NCBI GenBank assembly: GCA_020848735.1
Contig: JADLHO010000080.1
Coordinates: 1 to 64,000 of the forward strand
Length of the DNA stretch: 64,000 nt
Direction of reading: 5' to 3'
DNA from: Planctomycetota bacterium
GTDB lineage: Bacteria > Planctomycetota > UBA1135 > UBA2386
A program made the translations under genes and the position numbers. Positions 1-9,120 of this stretch are shown here, in pieces. The first letter of the stretch is position 1. Each line of letters starts with the position of its first letter. The notes beneath the pieces were generated by a model. It saw only the letters and a program-made list of their open reading frames with translations. It did not search any database and had not been told where the DNA came from.

Positions 1-811
1 CCTCGCCCCGCGCTTCGAGGACCCGAGCGCGCGGGCGCTGTTGCTCGGCGCCGCCCGCGCGCTGCCGCGGTCGCCGCACCTGCGCGGCGACACCGCGCGC
101 GCGGTGGCCGTCCTGCGGCGCAAGGACGAGCTCCTCGCGCGCCTCGCGCGGGCCGACGCGGCCATCGCGCCCTCGCAGTTCCTCGCGGCCATGTTCGAGC
201 GGAACGGCTTCCCGGGTCCGAAGCTCCGCACCGTGCCCTACGGCCTCGAGCCCGGCCGCGTCGAACGCCGCGCGGTGACCCGTCCGCGGCGGCCCCTGCG
301 CGTCGGTTTCGCCGGCGTGCTCTCGCCCTGGAAGGCACCGCACGTGCTCGTGCGCGCCGCGCTGCGCGTCCGCGGCGAGCTGACCGTCACCCTCCACGGC
401 CGCACCGAGGAGGGCATGTTCCAGGGCTACATCGACGAGCTGCGCCGCGAGGCCGCCGCGGATCCGCGCATCCGCTTCCCCGGCCCCTTCGACCACGGCC
501 AGCTCAGCGACGTGATGGCCGAGCTCGACCTGCTCGTCGTCCCATCCGTCTGGTACGAGAACACGCCCTTCGTCGTGCTCGAGGCCTTCGAGGCCGGCGT
601 GCCCGTCGCCGTCTCCGCTCTCGGCGGCATGACCGAGGTCGTCGAACCCGGCGTCCACGGCTTCACGTTCCCCGCCGGAGACGTCGCGGCGCTCGCCGCG
701 CTGCTGCAACGCCTCGTCGACGCCCCCGCCGCGCTCGCGACGCTCCGGCCGCGGCCGGTCGAATCGATCGCCGGCAACGTCGACGTGTTCGAACCGTTGT
801 GGCGCGGCTGA
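1..811 (+). CDS. Glycosyltransferase family 4 (GT-B), 5' end outside window
   Basis: The reading frame is already open at the left edge, so only the C-terminal part is present (about 269 codons); a TTG at 41 lies inside it and is unlikely to be the true start. The visible part has the GT-B C-terminal nucleotide-sugar domain: a VGFAGVLSPWKAPHVLV segment that opens the second Rossmann fold, a VPSVWYENTPFVVLEAFEAG segment carrying the E-x7-E signature (glutamates of LEAFEAG), and GMTEVVEPGVHGF. Proteins of this family move a sugar from a nucleotide donor onto glycan or lipid acceptors, usually on the cytoplasmic face for envelope polysaccharide. Donor and acceptor cannot be read from the sequence. 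It is followed 21 bp later by a convergent gene. Confidence 0.85.
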   Translation, partial: LAPRFEDPSARALLLGAARALPRSPHLRGDTARAVAVLRRKDELLARLARADAAIAPSQFLAAMFERNGFPGPKLRTVPYGLEPGRVERRAVTRPRRPLRVGFAGVLSPWKAPHVLVRAALRVRGELTVTLHGRTEEGMFQGYIDELRREAAADPRIRFPGPFDHGQLSDVMAELDLLVVPSVWYENTPFVVLEAFEAGVPVAVSALGGMTEVVEPGVHGFTFPAGDVAALAALLQRLVDAPAALATLRPRPVESIAGNVDVFEPLWRG

Positions 812-832
812 GCGCCGGAAGGACCTGCTCCG

Positions 833-1639
833 TCAGCGCGCGTCGAGCTCGAGCGTCTCGCCGGCGGGCACGAAGCGGAGCCCGGGCTCATCGTCGCCGC
901 GCGCCTGCACCACGGTCACCCCACCCGCACCGAGCACGCGAGCCACGCCGCCGCGCACCACCAGCGCCGTGCCCTCGTCGATGCCGTACCCCGTGCACTC
1001 GGGATGTGCGCGCACCGCGGCGACGAGACGCGCCTCGCGCTGCCGCGCGCGGAAGTGCTGGTCGATGATGGCGCCGGGCAGGAGATCGAGACCGGTGCCG
1101 ATCTGCGGCTCCGGATTCCCGCCGGCGATCATGACCTTGCTCTGGATCGCGGCGCCGGCGGAGCTGCCGCCGATGACGCCGCCGCGCGCCAGCAGGGCGT
1201 GCAGTTCGCGCTCGACGCGCGTGCCGGCGAAGACCTCGGCGAGCCTCTTCTGGTCGCCGCCGCCGAACCAGACGGCCGTCGCCTGCCGCAACGGCGCGAC
1301 GAAGGCCTCGTCGTCGGCCTCCGCGCGGCTGCGCGTGTGCAGGACCATGGGCTCGGCGATCCCGCGCGCGCGCCAGCGAGCCAGTTGGCGTTCGAGCGCG
1401 TCGGCGTCGTCCGCGCTGCGGCTGGCGCCCGGGATGAGCACCAGCCGCGCACTCGCGCCACCCGCGTCGCTCACGAACCCGGCGAGGACGTCCGGGGCGA
1501 GGGTCCCGCCACCGCAGATCCAGAGCACGCCTCCTGGTGACTCACCGACGCAGCTCGTGGCGGCGGGTCCGGCGCACGCGGCGCACAGGAACGCGCACGC
1601 GGCGAAGAGGGCGAGGACGATGCCGGGTCGGGGTCTCAT
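833..1639 (-). CDS. Secreted cyanophycinase-like peptidase (S51 family)
   Basis: 268 aa from ATG at 1639. The N-terminus is a signal peptide of lipoprotein type (hydrophobic stretch ending in CAACAG), so the protein is probably exported. The body matches the cyanophycinase/peptidase E fold: VWFGGGDQ near the middle, the nucleophile elbow GGSSAGA (second Ser the likely catalytic residue), DQHF followed by an R-x-R-x3-RL pattern, and GYGIDEGTALVV near the end. Family members hydrolyse beta-Asp-Arg dipeptides or other peptides. Whether cyanophycin is the substrate is unknown; no cyanophycin synthetase is in the window, and secreted homologues may act on other peptides. Its ATG overlaps the thioesterase stop (ATGA), so the two are probably translated together. 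Confidence 0.8.
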   Translation of the reverse strand: MRPRPGIVLALFAACAFLCAACAGPAATSCVGESPGGVLWICGGGTLAPDVLAGFVSDAGGASARLVLIPGASRSADDADALERQLARWRARGIAEPMVLHTRSRAEADDEAFVAPLRQATAVWFGGGDQKRLAEVFAGTRVERELHALLARGGVIGGSSAGAAIQSKVMIAGGNPEPQIGTGLDLLPGAIIDQHFRARQREARLVAAVRAHPECTGYGIDEGTALVVRGGVARVLGAGGVTVVQARGDDEPGLRFVPAGETLELDAR

Positions 1640-2058
1640 GTCGCGCGATCGCTCCGCTCGGGAATGCCTTCGCGCCGGGCGACGCGGCGACGGATCTCCG
1701 CGGGGATCGCTTCGCTGCGCAGGCCGGCGTCGGTCCAGACGAGCGTCGCCGTGCCCGTGACGAGCAGTTCGCCCGACGTGCTCTCGACGCGGTACTCCAT
1801 GTCGAAGCTCGCTCCCCCGAGACGGGTCACGCGCGCGGTCACGCCGACCCGGCTCCCCGCCCGGCCCGGTCGCACGAAGCGCAGCGCCGTGCTCCCGAGG
1901 AGGAAGGGGAAGCTCTCGCCGCGCATCGCGTCGAGCGCGCGGAAGTAGGCGAGGCGGGCCTCCTCGAAGACGCTCAGGAAGACCGCGTTGTTGACGACGC
2001 CCTGCAGGTCGCCGTCGCTCCAGCGCAGCGTGACCTCGGTGCGGAAGGGCTCGATCAC
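1636..2058 (-). CDS. Acyl-CoA thioesterase, 4HBT hotdog family
   Basis: 140 aa from a GTG start. It has the single hotdog fold of the 4-hydroxybenzoyl-CoA thioesterase/YbgC group: an N-terminal strand, then WSDGDLQGVVNNAVFLSVF, in which the position usually written D-x-x-G-H-V-N-N contains the catalytic-region Asp and the NN pair that begins the long helix. The His commonly found before V-N-N is Val here. Family members hydrolyse acyl-CoA thioesters in the cytoplasm; the chain preferred cannot be inferred. The stop overlaps the next gene by 4 bases. A 165-bp gap separates it from the divergent protease gene. Confidence 0.82.
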   Translation of the reverse strand: MIEPFRTEVTLRWSDGDLQGVVNNAVFLSVFEEARLAYFRALDAMRGESFPFLLGSTALRFVRPGRAGSRVGVTARVTRLGGASFDMEYRVESTSGELLVTGTATLVWTDAGLRSEAIPAEIRRRVARREGIPERSDRAT

Positions 2059-2223
2059 GCGGGCACCTTAGCGCGGCGCGGCGGGCGGGCCGAGACGGCA
2101 CCGCGCGACATCCGGCGCTGGCGCGGGGAGGCTCCGCGGCCGATCTTCGTCCAGACGATCTCCGCTCCAGGCCGACGCCAAGGCGCCGCACGCGCGCCGA
2201 AGCCCAACGCCGCACCCACCGCG
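2059..2223. promoter_or_regulatory. Divergent intergenic region, thioesterase / HtrA-like protease
   Basis: These 165 bp lie between two genes transcribed away from each other and so must hold both promoters. I see no convincing -35/-10 pair or operator palindrome; the assignment rests on gene orientation alone. Confidence 0.4.
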
Positions 2224-3660
2224 ATGAATCTCCGAAGCCAGAGTCCCCGCCACGGCGCCGCCCTCATCCTCGGCATCTCGCTGGCCCTCGCGGCCCCGTG
2301 CCCGGCGCAGGGACTGAAGCCTCCGACCCTGCTCGAGACCGCGGCCCCCGAGGCCGACGAGCTCGACATCCGCACGACCCCGGTCGTGCGCGCGGTGCAG
2401 CGCGCCGCGGACTCGGTGGTCAGCATCTACGTGCTCGACGCGGCCGCGCCGCGCGAGAGCGAGGCGCTCGAAGGCCAGGGTTCCGGTGTGATCGTCGACG
2501 AGTCCGGGCTCGTCATCACGAACTGGCACGTGATCGGACCGGTCGTCCTGCAGCCCGGGCGCCACCGCGTGCAGGTGCGTCTTCGCGACGAACGCCGCTT
2601 CGCGGCCGACGTGCTCAGCAGCTCCCCCGACCACGACCTGGCACTCCTGCAGCTCGAACTTGGCGGTGCCAAGGTCAAGCCCGTCACCGCGGGTCGCTCC
2701 GAGGGCCTCATGATCGGCGAGACGGTGATCGCGATCGGCAATCCCGAAGGCCAGGCGAACACCGTCACCACCGGTGTCCTGTCCGCGATCGATCGCTCGA
2801 TCACGGTGCGTGCGCCCGATGGCCAGGTCCGCCGCTACACCGGCCTGCTGCAGACCGACGCCGCGATCAACCGCGGCAACAGCGGCGGCGCCCTGCTCGA
2901 CATCACCGGCAAGCTCGTCGGCGTGAACAACGCGATGGCGGTCGGCGTCGAGAACATCGGCTTCGCGATCCCCGTCGACACCGTGAAGCGCGTCTTCCAG
3001 GACGTGCTGCTCTCGGCCGACAACCTCGCGAGCGTCTGGCTCGGCGCCCGCGTCGAGGACGTCGATGGCGTGCCGGTCGTCACCGCGGTCGCTCCGGCGA
3101 GTCCTGCGGCGCGCGCCGGGGTGCGCAGCGGCGATCGCCTGGCGCGCGTGTTCGACCGCGATGTCTCCAGCGCCCTCGACTATGCGCGAGCCCTCGCCGC
3201 GGTGCGGCCCGGTCAGGAGGTGCCCTTCGACCTGCTCCGCGGCCGCGCGGAGCGCGTGGCCCTGCGGGTCCGCGCGATGAGCAACACCGAGCGCGATCTG
3301 CTCGCCCGCACCGGGCTCGAACTCGAGATCGTCGACTCGAAGCAGGACGCGGAGACCGTGCGCAAGGCGACCCTGCTCTTCTACTCGGGTGCGCGGCGCG
3401 GCCGGGTGCCGAGCCTCGGCAGCGTGCTCCGCGTGCGCGAGGTCCAACCCGACAGCCCGGCCGCGGATCTCGGCTTCCGCGCCGGCGACGTCATCGTCGC
3501 GACGCGCGTGCCGGACTTCTTCGGTGCACGCACGGCCGCCCTGCGGAGCGTCGAGGAGTTCGCCGACGCGGCGCGGCAGTTCAGCGGCGGCCGGATGTTC
3601 CTCGTCGTGATGCGCGACGGCGAGGCCCTGGAAGGCGAACTCGACGTGAAGCGCCTCTGA
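2224..3660 (+). CDS. Secreted HtrA/DegP-type serine protease with two PDZ domains
   Basis: 478 aa. The ATG at 2224 gives a clean signal peptide (basic start, hydrophobic GAALILGISLALAAP, cleavage near AQG at 30). The trypsin-like domain spans about 60-265 with the full triad: His102 in TNWHVI, Asp138 in SPDHDLAL and Ser220 in INRGNSGGAL. Two PDZ domains follow, about 270-365 and 385-478, the second with a clear DSPAADLGFRAGDVIV segment. Family members degrade or refold damaged proteins in the periplasm, with PDZ domains selecting substrates. The frame stays open upstream to 1537, but that part overlaps the antisense thioesterase and lacks an export signal, so the internal start is preferred. 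It stands alone as a transcription unit. Confidence 0.92.
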   Translation: MNLRSQSPRHGAALILGISLALAAPCPAQGLKPPTLLETAAPEADELDIRTTPVVRAVQRAADSVVSIYVLDAAAPRESEALEGQGSGVIVDESGLVITNWHVIGPVVLQPGRHRVQVRLRDERRFAADVLSSSPDHDLALLQLELGGAKVKPVTAGRSEGLMIGETVIAIGNPEGQANTVTTGVLSAIDRSITVRAPDGQVRRYTGLLQTDAAINRGNSGGALLDITGKLVGVNNAMAVGVENIGFAIPVDTVKRVFQDVLLSADNLASVWLGARVEDVDGVPVVTAVAPASPAARAGVRSGDRLARVFDRDVSSALDYARALAAVRPGQEVPFDLLRGRAERVALRVRAMSNTERDLLARTGLELEIVDSKQDAETVRKATLLFYSGARRGRVPSLGSVLRVREVQPDSPAADLGFRAGDVIVATRVPDFFGARTAALRSVEEFADAARQFSGGRMFLVVMRDGEALEGELDVKRL

Positions 3661-3661
3661 A

Positions 3662-3692
3662 GCCCGGCGTCGGGCCCGTGCGTCGCAGACGC
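3662..3692. terminator. Two small hairpins between convergent genes
   Basis: The 32-bp convergent gap holds two perfect 5-bp stems: GCCCG/CGGGC at 3662-3675 and GCGTC/GACGC at 3680-3692. There is no T tract, so this is a candidate bidirectional transcription end, weakly supported. Confidence 0.35.
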
Positions 3693-5639
3693 CTAAGCCG
3701 GAGCGGCGACCGGACCGAGGCGGCGCAGGGTCAGTCCGAAGAGCAGCGCGATCAGGAGCCCGGTACCGAGCGCGAGGCCGCCGTTCCGCACCCCGGCCGC
3801 GCGCGCGCGCTCGATCGCGGCGAGCTCCGTCGTCGCGGAAGCGCGCCGCGCCGTGAGCAGCGCGGCCTCGTCCGCCGGCGGCTCGAGCTCGAGGGCTCGC
3901 GCATACTCGAGATCGGCACCCTGCACGTCGTGCAGCGCCCAGCGCGCATCCCCCGCCAGGAAGCGCAGGTACCAGCTCTCGGCGCTCGCCGTGCCGACCG
4001 AGGCGAGCGCGGCCTCGTGATCGCCGTGCAGCATCGCGTCGTAGGCCGCGGCTTCGGCGACCGTCGCGGACGAGGACCCCGCGATCGGGATCAACGCGGT
4101 CGCGCCGCTGCGCCCGGCGAGCGAGTCCTCGTGCAACGCGTCGAGCAGCGGCCGGTCGTCGACCAGCGGCTCTTCGGCCGGGCCGAACTGCCGCCAGCGG
4201 CGCGGATCGGCGAGCAGTTCGTCGACCGCGCGCAGGGGCTCCGGATCCGACGCGAGAGGCGCGAGGCGGGTCGGCTCGAAGGCCGCACCCAGCCGCGCCA
4301 CGATCAGGACGTTGCGCGACGCGGGGACGCGGAACGCGTGCGCGCTGCCGAACACGCTCGCGAGAGTTCCGGCGATCGCGCTCACGACCGGGTCGTCGAA
4401 GCGGACGCCGCCGCAGTTGATCGCGACGAGTCCGCCCGCGGCCAGCCGGCGCGCCACGGCCGCGAAGAACTCGCGGCTCGCGACGTGAGCCGGCACGTAG
4501 ACCTGGCGCTCGTAGCAATCGACGAGCACGAGATCGAAGCTCGAGCTCGCAATCTCGACGAAGACGCGCGCATCGAGGCCGGCGTCGACCTCGCCGTCGT
4601 CGAACGCCGAGAACCACGCGCGGCCGAGCCGGGTCACCGCGGGATCGATCTCGACCGAGTGCGTCGTGCCCGCGGGGTAGCGCGCGCGGAAGAGGCGCTC
4701 GAAGGTGCCGGCGGCCGCGCCGAGCGAGAGCACGCGCGGCCCCGATCGCGCCGCCGCGTCGTCGAGGGCGCGTGGCAGGGCGACGAACCAGTCGTAGTAG
4801 CGGCGGTTCGTCCAGGGCATGCCGTCGAGCTTGATGGAGTGGAACGAGTCGAGCCCCTCGTTGATGCGCAGCACGGTCGCCGCGGGCTCCGCGTCGCGCG
4901 CGGGCAAGCGCGCGACCTGCAGGAACTGGTAGGCGCTCTCGACCTCGGCGAGCAGCTCCTCGCCCGCGTTCGCGGGCCGCAGCGGCCCCTGCGGAGCCAG
5001 GGGCACGAGCGCGAGCAGCATCGCGACGAGCGCCGCTCCACGTGCGGGCGCGGCGACCCAGGCCGCGAGTCCGAGGCATGCCGCCGCGATCCAGATCGTC
5101 GCCCGCGAGCCGAGCTCGGGCACGAGGACATGCGTGGTGAGGAACGTGCCGGCGAGACTGCCGAGCGTGCCGAACGCGCCGACCAACCCGCTGGCGCGCC
5201 CCGCATCGACGCGCGCGTGCGCGAGCGCGGCCACGAGCAGCGGTGTGGCCGCGCCGGCCAGGCCGACCGGCGCAGCGAAGGCGAGCAGCGTCGCGGCGAG
5301 GGAACCCAGCACCAGGACGCGGCCCGCGTGCTCGAGCGCGAGGCCCTCGGGAACGAGCAGCCGACCGAGCCAGGGTGCGACGAAGGGCACGACCGCGACG
5401 ATGACCGCGGCGACGAGCAGGACCTGCCGCAGACGCCGCGGCTCCCGACCGGCGACGGCGAGTCGACCACCGAGCCATGCCCCACCCGCGAGGGCGACGA
5501 GCAGGACGCCGATGACGTTGGTCCAGACGTAGGCGCTGTCCCCGAACGACGGCGCGAAGAGGCGGACGGCGGCGAGTTCGATCGCGAGCACGGCGAAGCC
5601 CGCGAGCGCGGCCACCAGCGCCGCGCGGCGCGGGCTCAC
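3693..5639 (-). CDS. Membrane-bound spermidine-synthase-like protein (fused transporter-like and methyltransferase-fold domains)
   Basis: 648 aa from a GTG start that overlaps the previous stop (GTGA). The first about 210 residues form 6-7 hydrophobic helices resembling the MFS-like half of fused MFS/spermidine synthase proteins. A Rossmann methyltransferase-fold domain follows, with VLSLGAAAGTFERLF as the cofactor-binding loop, VEIDPAV as the acidic loop and FDLVLVDCYERQVYVP as the region that carries catalytic acids in aminopropyltransferases. A short TPR-like stretch and a last membrane helix close the protein. These fused proteins are common in planctomycetes and their reaction is unproven; polyamine synthesis is only a homology-based guess. 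The unusual C-terminal helix would place the catalytic domain between two membrane anchors. Confidence 0.72.
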   Translation of the reverse strand: MSPRRAALVAALAGFAVLAIELAAVRLFAPSFGDSAYVWTNVIGVLLVALAGGAWLGGRLAVAGREPRRLRQVLLVAAVIVAVVPFVAPWLGRLLVPEGLALEHAGRVLVLGSLAATLLAFAAPVGLAGAATPLLVAALAHARVDAGRASGLVGAFGTLGSLAGTFLTTHVLVPELGSRATIWIAAACLGLAAWVAAPARGAALVAMLLALVPLAPQGPLRPANAGEELLAEVESAYQFLQVARLPARDAEPAATVLRINEGLDSFHSIKLDGMPWTNRRYYDWFVALPRALDDAAARSGPRVLSLGAAAGTFERLFRARYPAGTTHSVEIDPAVTRLGRAWFSAFDDGEVDAGLDARVFVEIASSSFDLVLVDCYERQVYVPAHVASREFFAAVARRLAAGGLVAINCGGVRFDDPVVSAIAGTLASVFGSAHAFRVPASRNVLIVARLGAAFEPTRLAPLASDPEPLRAVDELLADPRRWRQFGPAEEPLVDDRPLLDALHEDSLAGRSGATALIPIAGSSSATVAEAAAYDAMLHGDHEAALASVGTASAESWYLRFLAGDARWALHDVQGADLEYARALELEPPADEAALLTARRASATTELAAIERARAAGVRNGGLALGTGLLIALLFGLTLRRLGPVAAPA

Positions 5640-6991
5640 TTCTCGGCCTTCGGCACCTGGACGCTGTACTCGGCCGTGAAGATCCAGGTCGGATCGAACG
5701 CGGTCATCAACTGCTCGGTCATGAACGAGAAGCTGCGCACGCGCTTCTCGGTGAAGAGCTTGCCGTTGACGTCGACGGTGAACTCACGGCTCAGGTCGAC
5801 GATCGAGTCGTTGAGCAGGAGCTGGAACTGCTCGACGCCGCGCGTCTCGACCTTGATGCGGTTCGCGCTGCGATCGGCCTCGACGACCAGCCGCACCCGC
5901 TTGTCGGGTGCGGTGCCGAGCAGGGGATCGGCCTGCGTGATGTTCGCCCAGTGCACCTTCCGGAACTTGTCGCTGTTCGGCTCGACGATCAGCTTCGTCC
6001 GATCGACCGGCCGCAGCTGCGAACCGATCCAGGCCTCGATCTCGGGCTGCGACTCCTTCCACGGATAGGCGCCCTTGCCCTCGAGCACCGTGCACTTGCC
6101 GCCCTCGAGATCGTTGAGCGCCTTGCTGAGCGCATCGCACGCGGCCTTCGTCTCGGCGCTCGCCAGGAGCAGGACCGGCAGCCCCATCAGGCTGCCCAGG
6201 CGAACCTCGGGCGGCAGGGCCACCGGATCGCGCACGACGATGCCCGCGAAGCGGTACGGGAAGTAGCTCGCGAGGCGGAGACCGAAGGCCGAGTTGCCCT
6301 TGCCGCAGTCGAGGAAGAGGCGGTTGCGGTCGTAGTTCAGCGGCTTGAGCTGCGAACCCATCGGCAGGAGGACCTGCTTGATGCGCGAGCTCTCGACGAC
6401 CTCGCCGTTGGGCTGCGAGTAGTCGGGCAGCGGATCGAAGTCCATGCCCTCGGGGACGTCGGCCACGACGAAGAAGGAGTTCTCGGTCGCCGTCGTGCCT
6501 TCCCAGGTGTCGGCGAAGTACTCGCGCGCGCCCTGCCACTTCTCCCCGTTCATCCCGGGCAGCACGACGATCGCGCGCAGCGGTGCGTCCTCGGCCTTGT
6601 AGGTCTTCGGGATGAACACCGCGTGCGCCGGCACGCGATCCGTGGCCTTCTCGCTCTTGAGCAGGCCGCTCCCGTTGATGCGCGCATGGCTGAAGGGCTG
6701 GGCGAAGATCGCGCGCAGGTCCACCATCGAGCCGAGCAGATCGGCCTTCTTGCTGCGCGTCTCCCACTCCTTCACGACCTTCTCGCGCTCCTTCGCCGCG
6801 TCGGACTGCAGCTTGCGCTGGCGCTTGTCCTCGGGCGAGAGCTCGCGGCTCTCATGCCACGGCTCGAACCACTTCTGGACCATGCCCTGCAGCTTCTTCA
6901 GGTCGGCGGCGGAGAGCGTCGGCTCCTGCGCCCGTGCGACCGGGGCGAAGAGGGCGGCGGCGAGGACGGCGAAGGCCAGCTTGCTGGTCAT
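5636..6991 (-). CDS. Secreted protein of degenerate alpha/beta-hydrolase type, function unknown
   Basis: 451 aa starting at ATG 6991, chosen because it begins a good signal peptide (SKLAFAVLAAALFAPVARAQ, cleavage after ARAQ). Residues 45-80 are highly charged and helical. From about 120 the pattern is that of an alpha/beta hydrolase: RAIVVLPGMNG as a first core strand and loop, FFVVADVPEG, then a strand and turn LFLDCGKGNSAFGLRLA at 226-240 where a G-x-S-x-G elbow is expected. The elbow reads CGKGNSA, so the standard nucleophile Ser is displaced or absent, and activity is doubtful. The last about 100 residues are beta-rich. It overlaps the spermidine-synthase-like gene by 4 bases, so the two are likely co-translated. 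Confidence 0.6.
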   Translation of the reverse strand: MTSKLAFAVLAAALFAPVARAQEPTLSAADLKKLQGMVQKWFEPWHESRELSPEDKRQRKLQSDAAKEREKVVKEWETRSKKADLLGSMVDLRAIFAQPFSHARINGSGLLKSEKATDRVPAHAVFIPKTYKAEDAPLRAIVVLPGMNGEKWQGAREYFADTWEGTTATENSFFVVADVPEGMDFDPLPDYSQPNGEVVESSRIKQVLLPMGSQLKPLNYDRNRLFLDCGKGNSAFGLRLASYFPYRFAGIVVRDPVALPPEVRLGSLMGLPVLLLASAETKAACDALSKALNDLEGGKCTVLEGKGAYPWKESQPEIEAWIGSQLRPVDRTKLIVEPNSDKFRKVHWANITQADPLLGTAPDKRVRLVVEADRSANRIKVETRGVEQFQLLLNDSIVDLSREFTVDVNGKLFTEKRVRSFSFMTEQLMTAFDPTWIFTAEYSVQVPKAEK

Positions 6992-7114
6992 CTCGTTCGA
7001 GGGGTGCGGCGGTTGCCGTGACGGCCCAACCGGGAGCGCCACGTCGCACGGCTCGGTGCGCGTGCGCGGGTACGGGATACGCGAAGGTCGCGGATGCGAT
7101 CCGCGGTGCGAAAC

Positions 7115-8083
7115 TTAGCGCGCGCGCGCGGGACTGTCATGGCGCTGCGCCGAGGCGTCGGCCGGCCCGAGCCGGGACTCGAGCACGGCATCGAGCCAGA
7201 GCCAACGCGCCAGCTCGGCGTTGGGCCGCTGTGCGACGAGCGCGCGCAGGGCGACGAGCGGCTCCGGCAGCGCCTCGCGCAGACCGCCGCGCGCGAGCAG
7301 GGCCAGGTTCGTCGTGCCGGGGCCGTCCCCCGGCCGCGGCTCACGTGCGACACTCGTGCGGAAGGCCTCGAGGGCCACCGCCCGCCGCCCCGCGGCGAGC
7401 TCCGCGAGACCGAGGTCGTTCCAGGCGATCACGTCGTCGGGCTCACGCTCGAGCGCCGTGCGGTAGCGGGCGATCGACTCGTCGAGGCGGCCGAGGAAGC
7501 GCAGGGCGAGCGCGTGGTTGCAGAGATCCGCGCTGCTGCCGCGCCCGTCGGCGAGGCTCTCGAGGGCGAAGAGCCCGAGCGCGGTGTCGCCCGAGCGCAG
7601 GCAGCGCCCGGCTTCCTCGAGGAGCGCACCGTAGGCCGCACCGCTCGCGGCGAGCAGGAAGGCCCTCACCGCGGCCGGATGTGCGTGGCGCTGCGCATGC
7701 GCGCGCGCGAGCGCGCCGCGGGCGTCGCCCATCGCGAGGCTCACGCGCAGCGCGGCTTCGACGACGAACGCGTCGCGCGGATCGCGCTCGGCCGCGCTCG
7801 CGTAGAGCTGCGCCGCGAGGCGCAGGTCCCCCGCGCGTTCCGCGGCGTAGCCCGCCGCCGGCAGACGCGGTGCGGCGAGCGCCGCGGGCACGCGCAGGAA
7901 GGCGTGCAAGGCGCGGCGATAGGCCTCGCGACGCGCGCTCTCGTCGAGATCGTCGCGGGAGTCGGCAGCGCTCGCCGCCGCGTACTCGCGGTCGAAGGCG
8001 GCGAGCGGGTCCTGGGCGGCGGCGGCGGCCGCGAGCGCGACCGCGAGCGCCGGCACGCGCCACGTGCCCGCCCACCGCGTCAC
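7115..8083 (-). CDS. Exported TPR-repeat protein
   Basis: 322 aa from a GTG start overlapping the purM stop (GTGA). The N-terminus is a signal peptide (VPALAVALAAAAAAQDP). At least five degenerate tetratricopeptide units follow; the clearest read YASAAERDPRDAFVVEAAL, LDESIARYRTALEREPDD and IAWNDLGLAELAAGRRAVAL. TPR arrays hold protein complexes together, here probably in the periplasm. No enzymatic motif is present. Coupling to purM is likely only translational convenience, as no shared pathway is evident. Confidence 0.72.
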   Translation of the reverse strand: MTRWAGTWRVPALAVALAAAAAAQDPLAAFDREYAAASAADSRDDLDESARREAYRRALHAFLRVPAALAAPRLPAAGYAAERAGDLRLAAQLYASAAERDPRDAFVVEAALRVSLAMGDARGALARAHAQRHAHPAAVRAFLLAASGAAYGALLEEAGRCLRSGDTALGLFALESLADGRGSSADLCNHALALRFLGRLDESIARYRTALEREPDDVIAWNDLGLAELAAGRRAVALEAFRTSVAREPRPGDGPGTTNLALLARGGLREALPEPLVALRALVAQRPNAELARWLWLDAVLESRLGPADASAQRHDSPARAR

Positions 8084-9120
8084 AGGATGCGGACCTCGCG
8101 CGGGCCTTCGATCACCTTGCCGACGACATGGCTCGTCTCACCGGCGCCGGCGCAGAGCGAGCGCAGTTCGTCGACGTGCTCGCGCGCGACGAAGACCAGC
8201 ATGCCCACGCCCATGTTGAGGACGCGGTACGCCTCGTCTTCGCTGACGCGACCCCGCGCGACGATCAGGTCGAAGATCGGCGGCCGCGGCATCGCGTCCT
8301 TGCGGAACTCGATCGAGCAACCCGCCGGCAGCACGCGCGGCACGTTGTCGGGCAGGCCACCGCCGGTGATGTGCGCCATGCCGTGGACGAGACCTCGATC
8401 GAGCGCCGGCGCCAGCGCCCGCAGGTAGGACTTGTGCGGGACGAGCAGGGCGTCGGCGACCGACGCGCCCGCGAGCTCCGCGGGCCGCGACTCGAGGTCG
8501 AGCTTCGCGATCTCGAAGAGGACGCGCCGCGCGAGCGAGTAGCCGTTCGTGTGCAGCCCCGAGGACGGCAGGGCCACCGCGATGTCGCCGGGCTTCAGCC
8601 GCGTGCCGTCGAGCAGCCGCCGGCGATCGACACAGCCGACGATGGTCCCGGCGACGTCGATCTCACCCTCGCGGTAGACGCCCGGCATCTCCGCCGTCTC
8701 GCCGCCGAGCAGGGCACAGCCGTTGTGCTGACAGGCCTCGGCGAGCCCTTCGATCAGCTCGGTGACCTGCGCGGGGATCATCTTGTCGACCGCGATGTAG
8801 TCGAGGAAGAAGAGCGGCCGCGCACCCTGGACGAGGATGTCGCCGACGCAGTGGTTCACGAGGTCGAAGCCCAGGCCACGCAGGCGGCCGGCCGCCTTCG
8901 CGACCTTCACCTTCGTGCCGATGCCGTCGGTGCTCGCGACGAGGAGCTGGCCGGCGGCGCCGGCCTTCTCGAGATCGAAGAGACCGCCGAAGAGGCCGAT
9001 GTCCCCGACCACGCCGGGGGTGAAACTCGCGCGGATGGCGGGATACGCATCCCGCACCGCGCGGTACTTCGCGTCGATGTCGACTCCGGCGGCGCGATAG
9101 GCCGAACTCTCGATCGTCAA
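8080..9120 (-). CDS. purM: Phosphoribosylformylglycinamidine cyclo-ligase (AIR synthetase)
   Basis: 346 aa, essentially the usual length. It catalyses the ATP-dependent ring closure of FGAM to 5-aminoimidazole ribonucleotide in purine synthesis. Signatures seen: the N-terminal YRAAGVDIDAKYRAV, STDGIGTKVKVA, NHCVGDILVQGARPLFFLDY, CALLGGETAEMPGVY, LPSSGLHTNGYSLARRVL and the C-terminal HITGGGLPDNVPRVLP. The start is the TTG at 9120, the only plausible one in frame, with a GGAG 9 bases upstream. It is the promoter-proximal gene of a minus-strand run, divergent from dxr, and its stop overlaps the TPR gene. Confidence 0.95.
   Translation of the reverse strand: MTIESSAYRAAGVDIDAKYRAVRDAYPAIRASFTPGVVGDIGLFGGLFDLEKAGAAGQLLVASTDGIGTKVKVAKAAGRLRGLGFDLVNHCVGDILVQGARPLFFLDYIAVDKMIPAQVTELIEGLAEACQHNGCALLGGETAEMPGVYREGEIDVAGTIVGCVDRRRLLDGTRLKPGDIAVALPSSGLHTNGYSLARRVLFEIAKLDLESRPAELAGASVADALLVPHKSYLRALAPALDRGLVHGMAHITGGGLPDNVPRVLPAGCSIEFRKDAMPRPPIFDLIVARGRVSEDEAYRVLNMGVGMLVFVAREHVDELRSLCAGAGETSHVVGKVIEGPREVRIL

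Noticed and set aside
2298-6068. A 1256-codon plus-strand frame crossing the protease and two minus-strand genes
   Set aside because: It crosses three well-supported genes on both strands and has Arg/Gly/Asp-rich shadow composition. Stop codons are rare at this GC content.
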